In this document: in pieces, positions 17,613-27,515 of the stretch
Layout: the number at the start of each line of letters is the position of its first letter
How positions within the stretch are numbered: the stretch's first letter is position 1
Source: Vibrio sp. MedPE-SWchi
GTDB lineage: Bacteria; Pseudomonadota; Gammaproteobacteria; Enterobacterales; Vibrionaceae
DNA: 64,000 bases
Assembly (NCBI GenBank): GCA_001874155.1
Contig: MPDB01000002.1
Location: 62,001 to 126,000, forward strand
Direction: 5' to 3'
Notes under the pieces: generated by a model
Database searches by the model: none
Seen by the model: only the letters and a program-made list of their open reading frames with translations
What the model was told of the DNA's origin: nothing
Program-made: the position numbers and the translations under genes

Positions 17613-19643
17613 CTAGCTATTCGTAATGAACTGCTGGCGCAACGTCTCTATCTGGTCGCGTTTTTGTGCCGCGAGCTCGAACTCCAAGTCTTGAGCGTGC
17701 TGATACATTTGTGCTTCCAACTTAGCAATTTCTTTATCAAGCTCTTGCGGAGACAGCACGGTATAAGCTTTCGAGGATTCAGCTACTTTAGACAGAGGAA
17801 CTTGTTTATTTTCACGTTGCTTCTTGGACTTGGTTATATCCCCTAGCTCCATAATGTCTTTCACATTACGCTTCAATGCTTGCGGAACAATACCTTGTTC
17901 AAGGTTGTGCGCCTGCTGCTTTTCTCGGCGACGATTGGTTTCATCCATCGCTTTTTTCATGGATTTGGTGATCCTATCACCATACAAGATCGCTTTACCT
18001 TCTAGGTTACGTGCTGCACGACCAATAGTTTGAATAAGAGATCGCTCAGAACGTAAAAAACCTTCCTTATCTGCATCCAGTATTGCCACTAGCGAGACCT
18101 CAGGCATATCCAAACCTTCTCGAAGTAAGTTAATGCCCACTAACACATCAAACTCGCCCAGACGTAAATCGCGAATGATCTCCACACGCTCAACAGTATC
18201 GATATCAGAGTGAAGGTAACGGACTTTTACGTCATGTTCCGTGAGGTATTCGGTAAGATCCTCGGCCATTCGCTTGGTTAGCGTGGTCACTAACACCCTC
18301 TCGTCTTTTACTGAGCGAATTCGTATCTCAGACAAGAGGTCATCCACCTGAGTCGCGACAGGGCGAACCTCAAGCTCAGGATCCAACAATCCTGTCGGTC
18401 TAACAACTTGATCGGCAATATCATCCGCAGATTTTTCCAACTCATAGTTGCCAGGCGTTGCTGATACAAAAATGGTCTGCGGGGCTAGCGATTCAAACTC
18501 TTCAAATTTGAGAGGACGATTATCAAGTGCAGACGGTAATCGGAAACCGAACTCGACTAGGGTCTCTTTTCTGGAACGATCCCCTTTATACATAGCACCA
18601 ATTTGAGGCACCGTGACGTGCGATTCATCGATAATCAGCACGCCGTTTTCTGGCAGGTAATCGAACAATGTCGGTGGCGGCTCCCCTTCTTTTCGACCGC
18701 TTAAGTAGCGTGAGTAGTTTTCAATACCAGAGCAGAACCCAAGCTCGTTCATCATTTCAAGATCAAACTGCGTTCTTTGGCTAATCCGCTGCTCTTCTAG
18801 CAACTTATTATTGTCCATTAGGTAGGTTTGACGATCTTTAAGGTCAACCTTAATATCTTCAATCGCATCAAGAATACGTTCACGAGGGGTCACGTAGTGG
18901 GTCTTCGGATAAATGGTATAGCGGGGTAAATCGCGCTGTTTTATTGCGCCAGTGAGCGGATCAAAGACACTTATGCAGTCAATCTCATCATCAAACATCT
19001 CTAAACGAACCGCATCTTGCTCAGATTCGGCAGGGAAAATGTCGATAACTTCACCACGAACGCGAAATTGCCCACGTTCAAACGCAACGTCATTACGAGA
19101 ATATTGAAGTTCAGCCAGTCGACGTAAGATATCGCGTTGATTCATGACATCACCGCGAGTCACGTGAAGCATCATCTTGAGGTAGGACTGTGGATCGCCT
19201 AAACCATAGATCGCCGACACAGATGCAACGATAATGGCGTCTTCTCTCTCTAACAGCGCCTTCGTTGCTGAGAGCCTCATTTGCTCTATATGCGCATTAA
19301 TGGATGAGTCTTTCTCTATGAATGTGTCTGTGGTTGGCACATAAGCTTCAGGTTGGTAATAATCGTAGTAAGAAACAAAGTACTCGACTGAGTTGTTAGG
19401 AAAGAAAGACTTCATTTCCCCATACAACTGCGCCGCCAACGTCTTATTGGGTGCCAGCAGAATCGCTGGCCGCTGCGCTTCTGCAATAACATTGGCCAAA
19501 GTAAATGTTTTACCTGAGCCGGTTACACCAAGCAGCGTTTGATGAGCCAGACCAGAATCTAAGCCATCTAATAACTGTTGAATAGCGGCCGGTTGGTCTC
19601 CTGACGCCTGATAGTCTGACTTTAAATTAAATACCTTACTCAT
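17613..19643 (-). CDS. uvrB: Excinuclease ABC subunit B
   Basis: UvrB, 676 residues, is the damage-verifying helicase-like subunit of nucleotide excision repair and hands damaged DNA from UvrA to UvrC. Walker A is GVTGSGKT (about 39-46), the beta-hairpin region is [16 protein letters not shown] (about 92-107), the DEAD-like box is IDESH, helicase motif VI is QTIGRAARN, and the C-terminal UVR motif for UvrC contact is [17 protein letters not shown]. The ATG at 19643 is chosen because GGAG lies 6 nt upstream and the protein then matches the family start [11 protein letters not shown]. The frame stays open 21 codons upstream, across the SOS box. Confidence 0.97.
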   Translation of the reverse strand: MSKVFNLKSDYQASGDQPAAIQQLLDGLDSGLAHQTLLGVTGSGKTFTLANVIAEAQRPAILLAPNKTLAAQLYGEMKSFFPNNSVEYFVSYYDYYQPEAYVPTTDTFIEKDSSINAHIEQMRLSATKALLEREDAIIVASVSAIYGLGDPQSYLKMMLHVTRGDVMNQRDILRRLAELQYSRNDVAFERGQFRVRGEVIDIFPAESEQDAVRLEMFDDEIDCISVFDPLTGAIKQRDLPRYTIYPKTHYVTPRERILDAIEDIKVDLKDRQTYLMDNNKLLEEQRISQRTQFDLEMMNELGFCSGIENYSRYLSGRKEGEPPPTLFDYLPENGVLIIDESHVTVPQIGAMYKGDRSRKETLVEFGFRLPSALDNRPLKFEEFESLAPQTIFVSATPGNYELEKSADDIADQVVRPTGLLDPELEVRPVATQVDDLLSEIRIRSVKDERVLVTTLTKRMAEDLTEYLTEHDVKVRYLHSDIDTVERVEIIRDLRLGEFDVLVGINLLREGLDMPEVSLVAILDADKEGFLRSERSLIQTIGRAARNLEGKAILYGDRITKSMKKAMDETNRRREKQQAHNLEQGIVPQALKRNVKDIMELGDITKSKKQRENKQVPLSKVAESSKAYTVLSPQELDKEIAKLEAQMYQHAQDLEFELAAQKRDQIETLRQQFITNS

Positions 19644-19684
19644 TTCTACTCCACAGAAAACGAACCTGACTTTCTGTATTGTGG

Positions 19685-19700
19685 CTGTATGTATATACAC
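19685..19700 (-). promoter_or_regulatory. LexA (SOS) box of uvrB
   Basis: CTGT-N8-ACAC with an AT-alternating centre (ATGTATAT) differs by one base from the LexA consensus CTGT-N8-ACAG. It lies 42-57 bp before the uvrB start, where an SOS box is expected because uvrB is a classical LexA target. Confidence 0.7.
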
Positions 19701-20163
19701 CTGCAATAGTTAGTTTCGTCTATTTTTATGAAAACCCAATCTGAATCAGTATTAAAGCTAAAATTGTGTGCTTTAAAGGCTAGATCTTAAAAGCACACTC
19801 TGTTATTATTTTTCGCCCTACAGCAGTACACCCCTCAAAAACTCTCAATTTTTATTCACACGATTTCCCCAAAATCACTTGATTTGTTACTCAATTTATT
19901 TTTCTACTTTGCTCTACAATTCTTAGAAGTCCTTCTGATATTAAAAATAAACCAACAAATACAATCAATTAAGAGCAACGCATTTCTCTTTGATTTTAGA
20001 GTTAACAATCTAATCAATAGTAAGAAATAGAGTTCTACCGAGTAATTAACACACTTATCCACAAATATGGTGGATAAGTAAATACAGCCCAAGAACGGCA
20101 AGGCATAGAAGAAAGTAAAGAGTAAATAGAAAAAATATTTTGCTTTTTTCTCCTTCCTAAGAG
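19701..20163. other. AT-rich gap upstream of tRNA-Asn with no convincing gene
   Basis: This stretch is markedly richer in A and T than its surroundings. An 89-codon open frame on the minus strand (19904-20173) is the only long one. It is Leu/Phe/Ile-rich, starts with no good ribosome-binding site and reads into the tRNA promoter, so I do not call it a gene. The one clear structure is the hairpin at 20053-20079. Confidence 0.6.
20053..20079. repeat. Perfect 10-bp inverted repeat containing a DnaA box
   Basis: ACTTATCCAC at 20053-20062 and GTGGATAAGT at 20070-20079 are exact reverse complements around a 7-nt loop. The left arm plus one loop base reads TTATCCACA (20055-20063), a perfect DnaA box. 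The right arm gives the opposite orientation with one mismatch. There is no T run, so it is not a typical terminator. Confidence 0.7.
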
Positions 20164-20192
20164 TTGACACCAAGGTAGGCTGTCGTTAATAT
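20164..20192 (+). promoter_or_regulatory. Sigma-70 promoter of tRNA-Asn
   Basis: A consensus TTGACA (20164-20169) and TAATAT (20187-20192) are separated by 17 bp, followed by a GC-rich discriminator (CGCCCCG). This combination is typical of strong, growth-rate-controlled stable-RNA promoters. Confidence 0.85.
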
Positions 20193-20212
20193 TCGCCCCG
20201 CTTTACAGCAAT

Positions 20213-20288
20213 TCCCCCTTAGTTCAGTTGGTAGAACGGCGGACTGTTAATCCGTATGTCGCAAGTTCAAGTCTTGCAGGGGGAGCCA
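20213..20288 (+). tRNA. tRNA-Asn (GTT)
   Basis: A 76-nt cloverleaf with the acceptor stem TCCCCCT / AGGGGGA, the D-loop TTCAGTTGGTAGAA, the anticodon GTT at 20246-20248 in a CTGTTAA loop, the T-loop GTTCAAGTC, discriminator G and an encoded CCA end. It has its own promoter upstream and a terminator 8 bp downstream, so it is a single-tRNA unit. Confidence 0.97.
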
Positions 20289-20296
20289 AATTTTAA

Positions 20297-20323
20297 GGCC
20301 CAGTCTAATGACTGGGCCTTTTT
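20297..20323 (+). terminator. Terminator of tRNA-Asn
   Basis: GGCCCAGTC (20297-20305) pairs with GACTGGGCC (20310-20318) around a TAAT loop, followed by TTTTT. Confidence 0.93.
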
Positions 20324-20526
20324 CGTTTTCTACAGCAGAATTCTTCTGTCCATTTTCTCTATGAACAGAGCGTTAGGAAGTACAATTTTTCTGTAAAATC
20401 AATACTGCACCGCCTTAGAACCCGTATTTTTTTATTGAAAATTGCCAAAACCCTACTGATCGTCAGTTGTTATTAAGCTAGCAAAGCACGATAATATTAG
20501 GATCGGAATTTCAAATACATATAATT

Positions 20527-21108
20527 ATGACCGAATATTTTTTGTTGTTGATCGGCACTGTGCTGGTAAACAACTTTGTACTGGTAAAGTTTTTGGGCTT
20601 ATGCCCATTCATGGGTGTGTCAAAAAAGCTGGAAACAGCAATCGGCATGGGATTAGCGACGACGTTCGTGCTAACTCTTGCGTCAGTGTGCTCGTACCTC
20701 GTTGAAAATTACCTATTAGCACCATTAGGTATTGAGTACTTAAGAACCATGAGTTTCATCTTAGTCATTGCTGTTGTCGTGCAATTTACTGAGATGGTGG
20801 TTCATAAAACAAGCCCAACCCTTTATCGATTATTGGGCATATTCTTACCGCTTATTACAACCAACTGTGCGGTATTGGGCGTTGCACTATTGAACGTTAT
20901 CGAAAACCATACCTTTATTGAGTCTATTATTTATGGGTTTGGTGCTGCTGCAGGCTTTTCTCTTGTTCTCATTCTCTTCGCTTCCATGCGTGAACGTATT
21001 GCTGCCGCCGATGTGCCAGCGCCATTTAAGGGTGCGTCAATTGCGATGATTACCGCGGGTTTGATGTCTCTTGCATTTATGGGCTTCACTGGCTTGGTGA
21101 AAATCTAA
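20527..21108 (+). CDS. rsxA: Electron transport complex subunit RsxA/RnfA
   Basis: This 193-residue protein has six membrane helices and is one of the two Nqr/Rnf-like channel subunits (with RsxE). The Rnf complex couples electron transfer between ferredoxin or flavodoxin and NADH to ion movement. In enteric bacteria the homologous Rsx complex keeps SoxR reduced. Family features include the N-terminal [19 protein letters not shown] and the mid-protein [20 protein letters not shown] half-channel motif carrying a conserved Cys. It is first of rsxABCDGE-nth and overlaps rsxB by one base. The ribosome-binding site before the ATG is weak. Confidence 0.96.
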   Translation: MTEYFLLLIGTVLVNNFVLVKFLGLCPFMGVSKKLETAIGMGLATTFVLTLASVCSYLVENYLLAPLGIEYLRTMSFILVIAVVVQFTEMVVHKTSPTLYRLLGIFLPLITTNCAVLGVALLNVIENHTFIESIIYGFGAAAGFSLVLILFASMRERIAAADVPAPFKGASIAMITAGLMSLAFMGFTGLVKI

Positions 21109-21698
21109 TGACGACCATCTTAATCGCGATCCTTGCGCTAGTTGCCCTTGCCGCTGTTTTCGGAGCCATACTTGGCTTTGCATCCATCAAATTTAAAGTA
21201 GAAGCCGACCCGATTGTAGAGCAGATCGACGGTATTCTTCCGCAAACTCAATGTGGCCAATGTGGCTACCCTGGGTGCCGACCTTATGCCGAAGCCATTG
21301 CAAATGGTGACAAGATCAATAAATGCCCACCCGGTGGGCAAGTTACGATAGAGAAACTTGCCAACTTAATGGGGGTGGAAGCTGAAGAGTCAGCCCACGA
21401 CCTCGACAATGCTGTTAAAACGGTGGCCTATATCCATGAAGATATGTGTATCGGTTGTACCAAATGCATCCAAGCTTGCCCTGTTGATGCCATCGTAGGT
21501 GGAACAAAAGCGCTCCACACTGTAATTAAAGACGAATGCACAGGCTGTGATCTGTGTGTTGCTCCCTGCCCGACTGATTGTATTGAAATGATTCCTATTG
21601 CGCCGACAACAGACACATGGAAATGGCAAATGAACGCTATTCCTACTGTCAACATTACTGATGCTGCTTCCCTATCAACTCAAGCTGAAGGGAAATAG
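21108..21698 (+). CDS. rsxB: Electron transport complex subunit RsxB/RnfB (iron-sulfur)
   Basis: RsxB, 196 residues, has one N-terminal membrane helix, then a 4Fe-4S domain with CGQCGYPGC (about 46-54) plus a later Cys, and two ferredoxin-type 4Fe-4S motifs, [12 protein letters not shown] (about 111-122) and [12 protein letters not shown] (about 141-152). It is the likely entry point for electrons from soluble carriers. It overlaps rsxA by 1 bp and rsxC follows 2 bp after its stop. Confidence 0.97.
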   Translation: MTTILIAILALVALAAVFGAILGFASIKFKVEADPIVEQIDGILPQTQCGQCGYPGCRPYAEAIANGDKINKCPPGGQVTIEKLANLMGVEAEESAHDLDNAVKTVAYIHEDMCIGCTKCIQACPVDAIVGGTKALHTVIKDECTGCDLCVAPCPTDCIEMIPIAPTTDTWKWQMNAIPTVNITDAASLSTQAEGK

Positions 21699-21700
21699 AA

Positions 21701-24382
21701 ATGGATTCACAGCCGCTCATTGAGCAAATTAAAACTGGATCATTATGGGATTTTCATGGCGGCATTCACCCTCCAGAAAATAAGTCTCAATCAAATGAAT
21801 TACCACCAGCGCATGCTAAACTTCCGCAAGAACTGGTGCTACCAATCAAACAACATATTGGTAAACCTGGTGATTTAATCGTAAAAGTTGGCGACCTGGT
21901 TAAGAAAGGTCAGCCTCTCACCAAGTACAACACCAGCATGATGCTGCCTGTTCATGCGCCAACATCCGGTGTCATCACTGCGATTGAGCCTAGAACAACC
22001 AACCACCCTTCAGGTTACAGCGAACTGTGTATCGTTATGACCCCTGATAACTTAGATGCTTGGCACGACAAGCCAATAATCGAAGATTTCCATCAAGAAT
22101 CCGCAGAAATCTTAATGGAACATATTCGCCTCGCGGGTATTTCAGGCATGGGCGGTGCAGGCTTTCCTACCGCTAAAAAAATCCAATCAGGGCTTTCAAA
22201 AACCGAGTTACTGATCATTAACGCAGCAGAGTGTGAGCCATACATAACGGCGGATGACGTACTCATGCAGCACTATGCCGACGAGATAATAACCGGTATC
22301 GAGATCGTTGAGCGAATTCTATCGCCGAAACTCACCATTATCGCGATTGAAGACAATAAGCCAGAAGCGATCAAAGCGTTAGAAACTTCAGCAAAAGACA
22401 AAGACATTGTCATTCGCGTTATCCCAACAAAGTTTCCATCGGGTGGTGAGAAGCAACTCATTAAGCTTCTGACAAACCAAGAAGTACCGAAAGGCGGTAT
22501 CCCTGCTGATATTGGAATGCTGGTGCAAAACGTCGCATCGATGTTCGCGATCAAGAAAGCCGTTTGTGATGGTGAACCACTGATTCAACGCATCGTGACA
22601 CTGACAGGGGATCAATTCACCCAACCCAAGAATGTATGGGCACGAATTGGTACTCCTATTTCAGCATTGTTAGAAGAATTCGAGTATAAAGCGCTAAGGA
22701 GAAACCCTCGCATCATTATGGGTGGGCCAATGATGGGCTTCACACTCCCTCACGCCAATATCCCCATTACGAAAACCAGCAACTGTATCATTGCCCCGAG
22801 TAAGAAAGAGCTGCCTGATAACCAACATGAAATGGCGTGTATTCGTTGTGGTCAGTGTGCTGAGGTCTGCCCATCCAATTTGTTGCCTCAACAATTACAA
22901 TGGCACGCTAAAGCTCAAGAGTATGACAAATGTACCGAGCTAAACCTTCAAGACTGTATCGAGTGTGGTGCTTGTGCCTACGTTTGCCCAAGTGAAATTC
23001 CATTGGTTCAATATTATCGACAAGCAAAAGCTGAAATTCGTTCGCAAAAAGAAGAAGCACAATCAGCCGAGCGAGCGCGACAAAGATTTGAAGAGAAAAA
23101 TACAAGATTAGAGCGAGCGAAAGCTGAACGCGAGAGTCGCTTTAAAAAGGCCGCCGATAATCGCAGAAGTGAAATGACGCAAAAAGGTGGTGACGACGCC
23201 GTTGCTGCAGCAATTGCTCGTGTCAAAGCGCAGAAACAAGCACCTAAAGGTGAGCAGCAAGAGCCAAAAACCAAGCCAGCGGTTGCTGCTGCTATTGCTA
23301 GAGCGAAGGCCAAACAGGCGGAAGCTCAAAAAGGGACGCTCTCAGACAAACCAGATAATTCTGAAATGATGAGACTAAGAGCGGAGCGAAAGCAAAAAGC
23401 CCGTGAGAAGAAAGCTCTAGAGCAAAACACTCAAAACGTTACCGACACAACGATTGTGGAGAAGCAAAAGGAAGTTGCTCAGGTTGATCCTAAAAAAGCG
23501 GCTATTGCAGAAGCGATTGCGAGAGCTAAGGCGCGTAAATCTAAACAAGAACAAACCGTAGACACACTGGCTACAACTGAAGACGATAACCAATCATCTG
23601 CTCAAGTAGATCCTAAAAAAGCCGCAGTCGCAGCAGCCATTGCTAGAGCGAAGGCCCGCAAGACACAACAGAAGCCGAGCACTGATGAATCGGTAGATGA
23701 TGCTCCTGTTGATAAAGTAAGTGAACCACAATCGGTTCAACCGCTGGAAATTGAGCAGGAAGCGGCGCCAAAATCAGATCCGAAAAAAGCGGCGGTCGCA
23801 GCTGCCATTGCGAGAGCCAAGGCCCGTAAGGCACAGCAAAAACCGATAAGCGACCAATCAACCGAAGACGCGTCCGCTAACGAGACCAGCGAACCAGAAT
23901 CGGTTAAACCAGTGGAAACCGAGCAAGAAACAGCACCAAAAGCTGACCCGAAAAAAGCGGCGGTCGCAGCTGCCATTGCGAGAGCCAAGGCTCGTAAGGC
24001 ACAGCAAAAACCGATAAACGACCAATCAACCGAAGACGCGTCCGCTAACGAGACCAGCGAACCAGAATCGGTTCAATCAGTGGAAGCCGAGCAAGAAACA
24101 GCACCAAAAACTGACCCGAAAAAAGCGGCGGTCGTAGCTGCCATTGCAAGAGCCAAGGCTCGTAAGGCACAGCAAAAACCGATAAGCGACCAATCAACAG
24201 AAGACGCATCCGTTAACGAAATCAGCGAACCAGAACCTGTTCAACCAGTGGAAGCCGAACAAGAATCGCCACCAAGATCTGACCCGAAAAAAGCGGCTGT
24301 TGCAGCCGCCATTGCGAGAGCCAAAGCCCGTAAGGCTCAACAAGCAGCTATTTCACAAAATAATACCGAGGAGAAACAATAG
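21701..24382 (+). CDS. rsxC: Electron transport complex subunit RsxC/RnfC with repeat tail
   Basis: RsxC, 893 residues, carries the NADH/FMN-binding domain of the complex. Residues 1-375 form the Nqo1-like core ([16 protein letters not shown] near 148, [16 protein letters not shown] near 174). Two 4Fe-4S motifs follow, [12 protein letters not shown] (about 379) and [12 protein letters not shown] (about 418). From about residue 440 a charged helical region begins. From about 596 it becomes a tandem array of units starting [20 protein letters not shown] separated by acidic Glu/Ser/Pro spacers. The protein is much longer than E. coli RsxC (about 740 residues), and the added length is the repeat tail. 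It overlaps the rsxD start by one base. Confidence 0.97.
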   Translation: MDSQPLIEQIKTGSLWDFHGGIHPPENKSQSNELPPAHAKLPQELVLPIKQHIGKPGDLIVKVGDLVKKGQPLTKYNTSMMLPVHAPTSGVITAIEPRTTNHPSGYSELCIVMTPDNLDAWHDKPIIEDFHQESAEILMEHIRLAGISGMGGAGFPTAKKIQSGLSKTELLIINAAECEPYITADDVLMQHYADEIITGIEIVERILSPKLTIIAIEDNKPEAIKALETSAKDKDIVIRVIPTKFPSGGEKQLIKLLTNQEVPKGGIPADIGMLVQNVASMFAIKKAVCDGEPLIQRIVTLTGDQFTQPKNVWARIGTPISALLEEFEYKALRRNPRIIMGGPMMGFTLPHANIPITKTSNCIIAPSKKELPDNQHEMACIRCGQCAEVCPSNLLPQQLQWHAKAQEYDKCTELNLQDCIECGACAYVCPSEIPLVQYYRQAKAEIRSQKEEAQSAERARQRFEEKNTRLERAKAERESRFKKAADNRRSEMTQKGGDDAVAAAIARVKAQKQAPKGEQQEPKTKPAVAAAIARAKAKQAEAQKGTLSDKPDNSEMMRLRAERKQKAREKKALEQNTQNVTDTTIVEKQKEVAQVDPKKAAIAEAIARAKARKSKQEQTVDTLATTEDDNQSSAQVDPKKAAVAAAIARAKARKTQQKPSTDESVDDAPVDKVSEPQSVQPLEIEQEAAPKSDPKKAAVAAAIARAKARKAQQKPISDQSTEDASANETSEPESVKPVETEQETAPKADPKKAAVAAAIARAKARKAQQKPINDQSTEDASANETSEPESVQSVEAEQETAPKTDPKKAAVVAAIARAKARKAQQKPISDQSTEDASVNEISEPEPVQPVEAEQESPPRSDPKKAAVAAAIARAKARKAQQAAISQNNTEEKQ
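23486..24340 (+). repeat. 168-bp in-frame tandem repeats in rsxC
   Basis: Units begin with codons for Asp-Pro-Lys-Lys at 23486, 23609, 23777, 23945, 24113 and 24281. The last four intervals are each exactly 168 bp (56 codons); the first is 123 bp. The units at 23777, 23945 and 24113 are nearly identical in DNA, including third codon positions, which indicates recent duplication. Each encodes a basic Ala-rich helix followed by an acidic linker. Confidence 0.95.
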
Positions 24383-25428
24383 TGGCCTTTTTTATCGCCA
24401 GCTCCCCCCATACTCACAGTAAAAGAAGCACAACCGATTTAATGAAATGGGTCATGCTTGCCTCTTTACCTGGGCTCGCAGCGCAAAGCTACTTTTTTGG
24501 TTGGGGAACGCTTATACAGCTGGTTATGGCACTCACCATTGCCGTTACTCTTGAAGCAATGGTAATGCTGATTAGAAAACGTCACCCACTATCTGCTTTA
24601 CGAGACTACAGTGTGCTCGTTACGGCATGGTTGCTGGCCGTCGCTATTCCGCCTTATTCACCTTGGTGGATCATTGTCATGGGTCTTATTTTTGCCGTTA
24701 TCATTGCTAAGCATTTGTATGGTGGTATTGGGCAAAATATTTTTAACCCAGCGATGGTCGCCTATGTTGTTTTGCTCATTTCGTTTCCTGTACAAATGAC
24801 ATCTTGGGTAACACCGACAGAATTAAGCCAAGCACCGGTCGCTTTTATTGACGCATTCTCTCTCATCTTCACTGGCTTCAATCATGAGGGGTTGTCTCTT
24901 GCTCAAATACGCACTGGAATAGATGGCGTTACAATGGCTACGCCTCTTGATGCCTTTAAAACAGCGCTGCATTCCGGAAGCACGGCATCAGAAGCGATGC
25001 AACAACCGCAATTCAGTGGGATTGCAGGCGTTGGTTGGGAATGGGTAAACCTTGCCTATTTGGCGGGAGGTTTATTGCTAATAAAATTGCGAGTCATCAA
25101 CTGGCACATACCTGTCGCGTTTATTGCGAGCTTAGCGCTGGTAAGTGGTATCTTCGCACTTCTCACACCTGGAGAAACAGCCAGCCCACTGATTCACTTA
25201 CTTTCTGGCGCTACAATGCTAGGGGCTTTTTTTATCGCCACCGATCCCGTATCGGCGTCCACCACCGTCAAAGGGCGCCTTATCTTTGGTGCTTTTATCG
25301 GCTTCCTTGTCTTTGTCATTCGCAGTTGGGGTGGGTTCCCGGATGGGGTCGCGTTTGCTGTATTATTGGCGAACATGTGCGTGCCTATGATTGATTACTA
25401 CACCAAACCTCGAACCTACGGGCACTAA
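24382..25428 (+). CDS. rsxD: Electron transport complex subunit RsxD/RnfD
   Basis: RsxD, 348 residues, is a polytopic membrane protein of the NqrB/RnfD family with about nine helices. The FMN is covalently bound through a threonine phosphodiester in the SGAT motif, seen here as [18 protein letters not shown] (about 272-289). The start codon is GTG and shares its first base with the last base of the rsxC TAG stop, so translation is coupled. Confidence 0.96.
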   Translation: MAFFIASSPHTHSKRSTTDLMKWVMLASLPGLAAQSYFFGWGTLIQLVMALTIAVTLEAMVMLIRKRHPLSALRDYSVLVTAWLLAVAIPPYSPWWIIVMGLIFAVIIAKHLYGGIGQNIFNPAMVAYVVLLISFPVQMTSWVTPTELSQAPVAFIDAFSLIFTGFNHEGLSLAQIRTGIDGVTMATPLDAFKTALHSGSTASEAMQQPQFSGIAGVGWEWVNLAYLAGGLLLIKLRVINWHIPVAFIASLALVSGIFALLTPGETASPLIHLLSGATMLGAFFIATDPVSASTTVKGRLIFGAFIGFLVFVIRSWGGFPDGVAFAVLLANMCVPMIDYYTKPRTYGH

Positions 25429-25437
25429 AGGAACGTT

Positions 25438-26073
25438 ATGCTAGCGGCTATTCGTAAAAATGGACTCACTTTGGCTCTTTTTGCCTGCGCTTCGACGGGG
25501 CTTGTTGCGGTGACTCACTACTTGACCGAAGATAAAATAGGCATACAGGAAAAGGCTCAATTACTCTCGATCCTCAACCAGGTTATCCCTAAAGAGTTAC
25601 ATGACAACGACTTGTATAACTCATGTCGCTTAGTATCGGATGAATCGCTGGGAACAAATGACCCGATGCCCGCGTACTTTGCAACATTAAATGGTGAACC
25701 AAGTGGTATCGCTATCGAGGCCATTGCACCCGATGGCTACAATGGCACGATTAAAGTAATCGTTGGAATAAACACCGCTGGAGAAGTCACGGGCACGCGC
25801 GTTTTATCCCACAAAGAAACACCGGGACTTGGTGATAAGATTGATCTCAGAGTCAGTGACTGGATATTGAGCTTTAATGGAAAGACAGTAACAGAATCCA
25901 ATTCAGAAACATGGAAGGTCCGTAAAGATGGCGGGCAGTTCGATCAATTTACGGGGGCAACAATCACGCCTAGAGCGGTTGTTGGTGCGGTAAAAAACAC
26001 CGTCAGCTTCGTTATAGAAAACCAAAGTGATTTGGTGAATCAAGCATTCAACTGCGGAGGTTCAAATGATTGA
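25438..26073 (+). CDS. rsxG: Electron transport complex subunit RsxG/RnfG
   Basis: RsxG, 211 residues, has one N-terminal membrane anchor (about 9-27) and a periplasmic FMN-binding domain. The flavinylation motif is [12 protein letters not shown] (about 173-184), with FMN linked to the threonine. [10 protein letters not shown] is the other conserved segment. A good AAAGGAA site lies 6 nt before the ATG. The gene overlaps rsxE by 8 bp. Confidence 0.96.
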   Translation: MLAAIRKNGLTLALFACASTGLVAVTHYLTEDKIGIQEKAQLLSILNQVIPKELHDNDLYNSCRLVSDESLGTNDPMPAYFATLNGEPSGIAIEAIAPDGYNGTIKVIVGINTAGEVTGTRVLSHKETPGLGDKIDLRVSDWILSFNGKTVTESNSETWKVRKDGGQFDQFTGATITPRAVVGAVKNTVSFVIENQSDLVNQAFNCGGSND

Positions 26074-26755
26074 GAATAAGAAACTCTTGAAAGATGGGAT
26101 GTGGGATAACAACCCTGCACTCGTTCAACTGCTTGGGCTTTGTCCACTGTTGGCCGTTTCTTCTACCGTGACTAACGCGCTTGGTTTAGGTATTGCCACC
26201 CTACTCGTTCTTGTTGGTTCGAATGTTATCGTTTCTCTTGTTAGAGAGCATGTGCCAAAAGAAGTACGTATTCCCATTTTCGTGATGATCATAGCGTCAC
26301 TCGTTACTTGCGTGCAGCTGTTGATGAACGCTTACACCTACGGATTGTATCTGTCTTTAGGCATTTTCATTCCTCTCATTGTTACCAACTGCGTCATCAT
26401 CGGGCGCGCCGAAGCGTTTGCCTCAAAAAACGCGGTGCTTCCATCTGCACTCGATGGCTTTTGGATGGGCTTGGGTATGACAGCGGTCCTCGTTTTGCTT
26501 GGGGCAATGCGTGAAGTACTCGGCAATGGTACCTTGTTTGATGGCGCCGATGTGCTTCTTGGTGACTGGGCACAAGCTCTGCGAATCGAGATCTTTCAGT
26601 TCGATAACAGCTTCTTACTTGCTCTTCTTCCACCTGGGGCTTTCATTGGTGTTGGGTTTATTATTGCCTTGAAGAATGTCATTGATGGACAGATAAAATC
26701 TCGACAACCTAAAGAAGAAAAAGCCGTGATCGAGCGAGCTCGAGTAACCAACTAA
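26066..26755 (+). CDS. rsxE: Electron transport complex subunit RsxE/RnfE
   Basis: RsxE, 229 residues, is the inverted partner of RsxA, with six membrane helices. It shows [18 protein letters not shown] near the N-terminus and the second half-channel motif [21 protein letters not shown] (about 99-119). Its start overlaps the rsxG stop by 8 bp. nth follows 25 bp downstream. Confidence 0.96.
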   Translation: MIENKKLLKDGMWDNNPALVQLLGLCPLLAVSSTVTNALGLGIATLLVLVGSNVIVSLVREHVPKEVRIPIFVMIIASLVTCVQLLMNAYTYGLYLSLGIFIPLIVTNCVIIGRAEAFASKNAVLPSALDGFWMGLGMTAVLVLLGAMREVLGNGTLFDGADVLLGDWAQALRIEIFQFDNSFLLALLPPGAFIGVGFIIALKNVIDGQIKSRQPKEEKAVIERARVTN

Positions 26756-26780
26756 TAACGACAATGTAAGCAATATAAAA

Positions 26781-27416
26781 ATGAATAATGAAAAACGTGT
26801 ACAGATATTAACGCGCTTAAGAGACAACAACCCAAAGCCCGAAACTGAGCTTAACTGGAGCACACCGTTTGAATTGTTAATCGCTGTATTACTTTCAGCT
26901 CAAGCGACAGATGTCAGTGTTAACAAGGCAACAGATAAACTCTACCCCGTTGCAAACACGCCGCAAGATTTATTTGATTTGGGTGTGGATGGGGTTAAGG
27001 ATTACATCAAAACGATTGGCCTGTTTAACTCAAAGGCAGAGAATGTCATCAAAACATGCCGCATGATTCTTGATCTGCATAATGGCGAAGTACCTGAAAA
27101 TAGAGAAGCGCTTGAAGCACTACCTGGTGTGGGCCGCAAGACGGCAAACGTTGTTCTCAATACTGCGTTTGGTTGGCCAACTATTGCTGTTGACACTCAC
27201 ATTTACCGCGTATCGAATCGTACTAAGTTTGCAATGGGAAAAACGGTCGATGATGTAGAGAAAAAGCTCCTTAAAGTCGTTCCGCGTGAATTCAAAATTG
27301 ATGTCCACCACTGGTTGATTCTTCATGGTCGTTATACTTGCGTCGCCAGAAAACCCCGCTGTGGAAGCTGTATCATTGAAGACCTTTGTGAGTTTAAAGA
27401 GAAGGTTGAGATTTAA
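26781..27416 (+). CDS. nth: Endonuclease III
   Basis: Nth, 211 residues, is a DNA glycosylase and AP lyase that removes oxidised pyrimidines. The helix-hairpin-helix LPGVGRKTANVVLN (about 114-127) holds the catalytic lysine, the catalytic aspartate is in VDTHIYRVSNR (about 138), and the C-terminal 4Fe-4S cluster is bound by C-X6-C-X2-C-X5-C (CVARKPRCGSCIIEDLC). The link rsxE-nth is conserved in gammaproteobacteria and puts oxidative-damage repair in the same operon as the SoxR-reducing complex. Confidence 0.98.
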   Translation: MNNEKRVQILTRLRDNNPKPETELNWSTPFELLIAVLLSAQATDVSVNKATDKLYPVANTPQDLFDLGVDGVKDYIKTIGLFNSKAENVIKTCRMILDLHNGEVPENREALEALPGVGRKTANVVLNTAFGWPTIAVDTHIYRVSNRTKFAMGKTVDDVEKKLLKVVPREFKIDVHHWLILHGRYTCVARKPRCGSCIIEDLCEFKEKVEI

Positions 27417-27452
27417 TTACTCTCTTATATTTTCTTCATCTACCGGAAATAG

Positions 27453-27484
27453 AAAATCCCGCTACTGAGTAGCGGGATTTTTTT
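27453..27484. terminator. Bidirectional terminator between nth and the P2 ATPase gene
   Basis: The stem AATCCCGCTA / TAGCGGGATT has a short loop, with T residues on the right and A residues on the left, so it works for both convergent units. Confidence 0.9.
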
Positions 27485-27515
27485 AACCTAACCTAACGTT
27501 GTTCTTATGATGGAA

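Noticed and set aside
19904..20173. 89-codon open frame on the minus strand in the AT-rich gap before tRNA-Asn
   Set aside because: The frame is rich in Leu, Phe, Ile and Lys, as random AT-rich DNA gives. It has no convincing ribosome-binding site, overlaps the tRNA promoter and contains the DnaA-box hairpin.
20213..20526. tRNA-Asn as an integration site for a genomic island
   Set aside because: No integrase, no direct repeat of the tRNA 3' end and no foreign genes follow; rsx and nth come next as in normal core genome.
22908..23988. Several open frames of 65-99 codons on the minus strand opposite rsxC
   Set aside because: They are shadows of the Ala/Lys/Arg-rich repeats of rsxC, giving Ala/Phe/Ser-rich products in repeat register, with no start signals.
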